Origin: Bryobacteraceae bacterium
GTDB lineage: Bacteria > Acidobacteriota > Terriglobia > Bryobacterales > Bryobacteraceae
Direction: 5' to 3'
NCBI GenBank assembly: GCA_030039005.1
Contig: JASHQT010000526.1
Location: 1 to 8,887 of the forward strand
DNA length: 8,887 nucleotides
Shown here one piece after another: positions 6,547 to 8,887 of the stretch. A program made the position numbers and the translations under genes. Below the pieces are notes generated by a model, which saw nothing but the letters and a program-made list of their open reading frames with translations, searched no databases and was not told the origin of the DNA. The stretch's first letter is position 1. Each line of letters opens with the position of its first letter.

Positions 6547-7830
6547 ATGAGCACGCCAGGCGCCGAGCTAACGCCACCGCCGAAACAGAATCCAGTGGAG
6601 GTGTTCTTTTCAGACCTGGGGCCGGGGCTGATCACCGGTTGCGCGGACGACGATCCTTCCGGCATTTCCACCTATTCCATTTCCGGCGCCGCTTTCGGCT
6701 ATGGTCCGCTGTGGACAGCGCTGATCTCGTTCCCGCTGATGGTGGCGGTCCAGATGATGTGCGGGCGGCTGGGCATCGTCACCGGACGCGGCTTGGCGGG
6801 CGTGATCCGGCGGCGCTATTCGAAATGGATCCTGTGGGGCGCCTGTGGCCTGCTCATCGTGGCCAATGTGTTCAACATTGCCGCGGATCTGGGCGGCATG
6901 GCCGACGCGACCCAAATGATCACCGGCATCAACGCGCTGATCTGGACGCCGCTATTTACGGCGGCGATCGTGTGGTTCCTGTTCTTTTCGTCTTACCGCC
7001 AGATTGCGCGCATCTTCAAATGGCTGACGCTGGTGCTGCTGGCTTACGTCATCACCGCGTTCTTTGCATCTGTGGATTGGCGCCAGGCGCTGTTCACCAC
7101 GCTGGTGCCTCACGCGATCTGGTCCCACGATTATGTCGAGGTGCTGGTGGGGATTCTCGGCACCACCATCTCGCCCTATCTGTTCTTCTGGCAAGCCTCG
7201 CAGGAGGTGGAAGAAGAACGCGCCATGGGCAAGGACCTGGCCGCGCGCAAGGGCGCCACCGAGGAAGAGCTCCGGGCGTTGCGCGTGGATGTGATCACCG
7301 GAATGTTCGTCTCGAACTTCATCATGTATTTCATCATTCTGACCACCGCCGCCACACTCCACGCGCACGGGATCGTGAAGATCGAAACCGCTCACCAAGC
7401 CGCCGAAGCCCTGCGTCCGCTGGCAGGCAACGCCGCGTATCTGCTTTTCACGCTGGGATTGATCGGAACCGGAATGTTGGGCGTTCCCGTGCTGGCGGGA
7501 TCGTGCGCCTACGCGATCTCGGAAGCCGCCGCCTGGCGCGGTTCGCTGGAGAAAAAACCCCGCGGCGCAAGCGGGTTCTACACCGTGCTCGGCGTGGCGA
7601 TGTTCGTCGGCCTGCTGATTAATTACCTGCATGTCGACGCGGTCAAAATGATGTTCTGGTCCGCGGTGCTCAACGGCCTGTTGGCCCCTCCGCTCATCCT
7701 GCTCGTCATTCTTCTAACCAGCGATCGGAAGGTGATGGGCCACCAGGTGAGCTCGCGCTTCGAGCAGATCTTGGGCTGGCTCACGTTCGCGTTCATGGCC
7801 GGAGCCGCAGTGCTGATGCTGGTTCCCTGA
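6547..7830 (+). CDS. NRAMP-related divalent metal transporter with altered metal-binding motifs
   Basis: This 427-residue, roughly 11-segment membrane protein has the NRAMP (SLC11) fold: LGPGLITGCADDDPSG in the first segment (24-39), GLLIVANVFNIAADLGGMADA in the third (101-121) and VGILGTTISPYLFFWQAS in the sixth (201-218). In canonical Mn/Fe transporters such as MntH the first segment carries DPGN and the sixth MPH. Here they read DPSG (36-39) and SPY (209-211), so the Asn and Met ligands are Gly and Ser. This matches the NRAMP-related branch rather than MntH, and the hard-ligand site suggests Mg2+ or another non-transition metal; the substrate is not known. An acidic/charged loop EVEEERAMGKDLAARKGATEEELRAL follows the sixth segment. 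The ATG at 6547 has no Shine-Dalgarno; GTG 6594 is the next in-frame alternative but also lacks one. It is divergent from mgtC, which supports a magnesium link. Confidence 0.88.
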   Translation: MSTPGAELTPPPKQNPVEVFFSDLGPGLITGCADDDPSGISTYSISGAAFGYGPLWTALISFPLMVAVQMMCGRLGIVTGRGLAGVIRRRYSKWILWGACGLLIVANVFNIAADLGGMADATQMITGINALIWTPLFTAAIVWFLFFSSYRQIARIFKWLTLVLLAYVITAFFASVDWRQALFTTLVPHAIWSHDYVEVLVGILGTTISPYLFFWQASQEVEEERAMGKDLAARKGATEEELRALRVDVITGMFVSNFIMYFIILTTAATLHAHGIVKIETAHQAAEALRPLAGNAAYLLFTLGLIGTGMLGVPVLAGSCAYAISEAAAWRGSLEKKPRGASGFYTVLGVAMFVGLLINYLHVDAVKMMFWSAVLNGLLAPPLILLVILLTSDRKVMGHQVSSRFEQILGWLTFAFMAGAAVLMLVP

Positions 7831-7838
7831 TCGCAATA

Positions 7839-7869
7839 GACCGGGCCGCTAGTAAACTGGCCCTAGGTC
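7839..7869. terminator. Bidirectional hairpin between convergent genes
   Basis: GACCGGGCC (7839-7847) pairs with GGCCC-TA-GGTC (7859-7869): nine base pairs interrupted by a 2-nt bulge, around an 11-nt loop. It covers the 18-nt gap between the NRAMP-like gene (stop 7830) and the oppositely oriented repeat protein gene, and its loop contains the latter's stop codon. It could end transcription from both sides, though neither side has a T-run. Confidence 0.4.
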
Positions 7870-8859
7870 CCGCCCGCCATCGGCGCGCCGCACCACGATG
7901 CCGCCGCCGGAAGTATGCAGGTAAAGCAGCGGACCGCCGCCGTTCAGCGGCCCCCGCAACTCGCTCAAATGGCGGCCTTGGCTAAAACCGATCGGATAAT
8001 CTGTCCAAACCGTTCCCCCGCTGGTAGTCGCATCCAGATCCATGTGAATGTTGGTGGCCAACGTCACCGTGATCCCGCCTCCGGAAGTGGTGAGGCGGCA
8101 ATCTTCCTTGGGTTGTCCCGTTAATGAAGCGGTCACGGGACCTCCCGAGGTGGACGCATCGACGGCGCCGTCGGCGTCGCGAATCAGGATCGGGCCGCCG
8201 GAGGTGCGCGCGCGAACCCGCCCCAGATTGCCTTCGATCGAAATAGGACCGCCGCTGGTGGACGCGTCCACGTCCCCGGCCGATTGCTGAATACGGATGG
8301 GTCCGCCCGACGTGTGCACAGCAGCTCTGGCTTTGCCGCCTTCGAGCGTGATGCCGCCTCCGGAGGTGCGCGCGTTCAGCTCGCCCCCTAGATCCCTGAC
8401 CTCGATGGGCCCGCCAGCGGTCTCGATATCGGCGCCAAATTTTTCGGGAACCGTGACGCGATACTCTATCTCGCGTAACCAGCTCGCATATTCCAGGCAC
8501 CGTCCACTGTGGCAAATGACATGACCGCCGAAAAAGGACGGCCAGGAGGACCACATTGAGACCCAGCCTCTGTGGAATTCGCCGGTTACCCGAACGTCGG
8601 CGCCTTCCTGCACGAGGTCCAGGGTGAAATCGTGAAGCATACGGTCGAACTCGGCCCGGGAGCCATCTCCCCGAAAGAGAACGTCCACTTCGACGTTCTT
8701 CGAGGCGCCGGGCTGGACATGTACGCCGCCCGCGTCGGCATTCAAGACCAGACGGGTAGCCGAGGTGACGGGCATCGATTTCCGGACGTGGTCTTCGTCG
8801 GAATCCACGGCCTTCAACAGGGCGGCGCAAACCAGAGCAGCGGCCAGCAAACGGAGCAT
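7849..8859 (-). CDS. Exported DUF4097-type TSGG-repeat protein
   Basis: This 336-residue protein starts at an ATG (8857-8859) with a perfect AGGAGGT (8865-8871) 5 nt before it. Residues 1-18 look like a Sec signal peptide (basic Arg3, then LLAAALVCAALL); Cys11 lacks a good lipobox, so a lipoprotein is unlikely. Residues about 30-95 form a beta-rich N-terminal part, followed by a Trp-rich stretch with two cysteines (WVSMWSSWPSFF, C116, C121) that may form a disulphide. From about 140 onward the chain is built of short beta repeats with the motif T-S-G-G-P/G-I, nine copies, the first six exactly 18 residues apart. This is the pattern of DUF4097/DUF4098 putative adhesin-like or anti-sigma-associated proteins, expected to fold as a right-handed beta-helix or stacked strands. 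The function is not known. A weak TATTAA (8880-8885) upstream may be its -10 box, but the window ends there. Confidence 0.82.
   Translation of the reverse strand: MLRLLAAALVCAALLKAVDSDEDHVRKSMPVTSATRLVLNADAGGVHVQPGASKNVEVDVLFRGDGSRAEFDRMLHDFTLDLVQEGADVRVTGEFHRGWVSMWSSWPSFFGGHVICHSGRCLEYASWLREIEYRVTVPEKFGADIETAGGPIEVRDLGGELNARTSGGGITLEGGKARAAVHTSGGPIRIQQSAGDVDASTSGGPISIEGNLGRVRARTSGGPILIRDADGAVDASTSGGPVTASLTGQPKEDCRLTTSGGGITVTLATNIHMDLDATTSGGTVWTDYPIGFSQGRHLSELRGPLNGGGPLLYLHTSGGGIVVRRADGGRDLGPVY
7891..8421 (-). repeat. In-gene tandem repeat encoding TSGG units
   Basis: Within the - strand gene nine copies of a TSGGxI/V motif begin at protein residues 147, 165, 183, 201, 219, 237, 258, 279 and 316. 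The first six are spaced by exactly 18 residues (54 bp); then the period becomes 21, 21 and 37. On the + strand the copies appear as CCGCC or CCTCC blocks followed by G-GGT or AGT. The intervening residues vary freely (RDLGGELNAR, EGGKARAAVH, QQSAGDVDAS), so the repeat is conserved at protein level and is old, not a recent DNA duplication. Confidence 0.85.
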
Positions 8860-8887
8860 CGGCGACCTCCTATGTAGTGTTAATACG

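Noticed and set aside
7891..8421. Regular repeats considered as a CRISPR array or recent tandem duplication
   Set aside because: The repeats are in frame with a complete gene, differ at DNA level and encode a conserved TSGG protein motif, so they are coding repeats.

Overview
The window is GC-rich, densely packed bacterial DNA with small gaps, clear Shine-Dalgarno sites and no sign of mobile elements, tRNA, rRNA or CRISPR. The style of the genes suggests a soil-type bacterium of the Acidobacteriota: a Ser/Thr kinase with a zinc ribbon and a polytopic membrane tail, an MCE protein with a degenerate OmpA-like tail, and a TSGG-repeat DUF4097-type protein. That assignment is inference from gene architecture; no marker gene is present.

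Layout, left to right. (1) 1-231: the 3' end of an FmdB-type zinc-ribbon protein, followed 17 nt later by a large membrane-anchored Ser/Thr protein kinase (249-2978) that ends at a good hairpin terminator (2979-3011). (2) 3156-5791: a compact three-gene operon on the + strand, mlaE-mlaF-mlaD, encoding a lipid-trafficking (MCE) ABC importer/exporter: permease, ATPase (4-nt ATGA overlap) and substrate-binding MCE protein (AGGAGG overlapping the previous stop). No mlaA, mlaB or mlaC gene is seen in the window. (3) 5797-7830: a divergent pair, mgtC on the - strand and an NRAMP-related metal transporter on the + strand, sharing a 45-bp intergenic region. The NRAMP protein has lost the Asn and Met ligands that mark transition-metal transporters, and its pairing with mgtC points towards Mg2+ or another hard divalent cation. 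(4) 7849-8859, - strand: an exported DUF4097-type protein built of TSGG repeats with a strict 18-residue period.

Gene ends are tightly convergent at two places (5-nt and 18-nt gaps), each with an inverted repeat that could end transcription in both directions. The most interesting points are the altered metal site of the NRAMP protein beside mgtC, the three-part kinase, the MCE-OmpA-like fusion lacking the peptidoglycan-binding Asp, and the regular TSGG repeat protein. No wholly novel multi-gene system can be demonstrated from the sequence alone.
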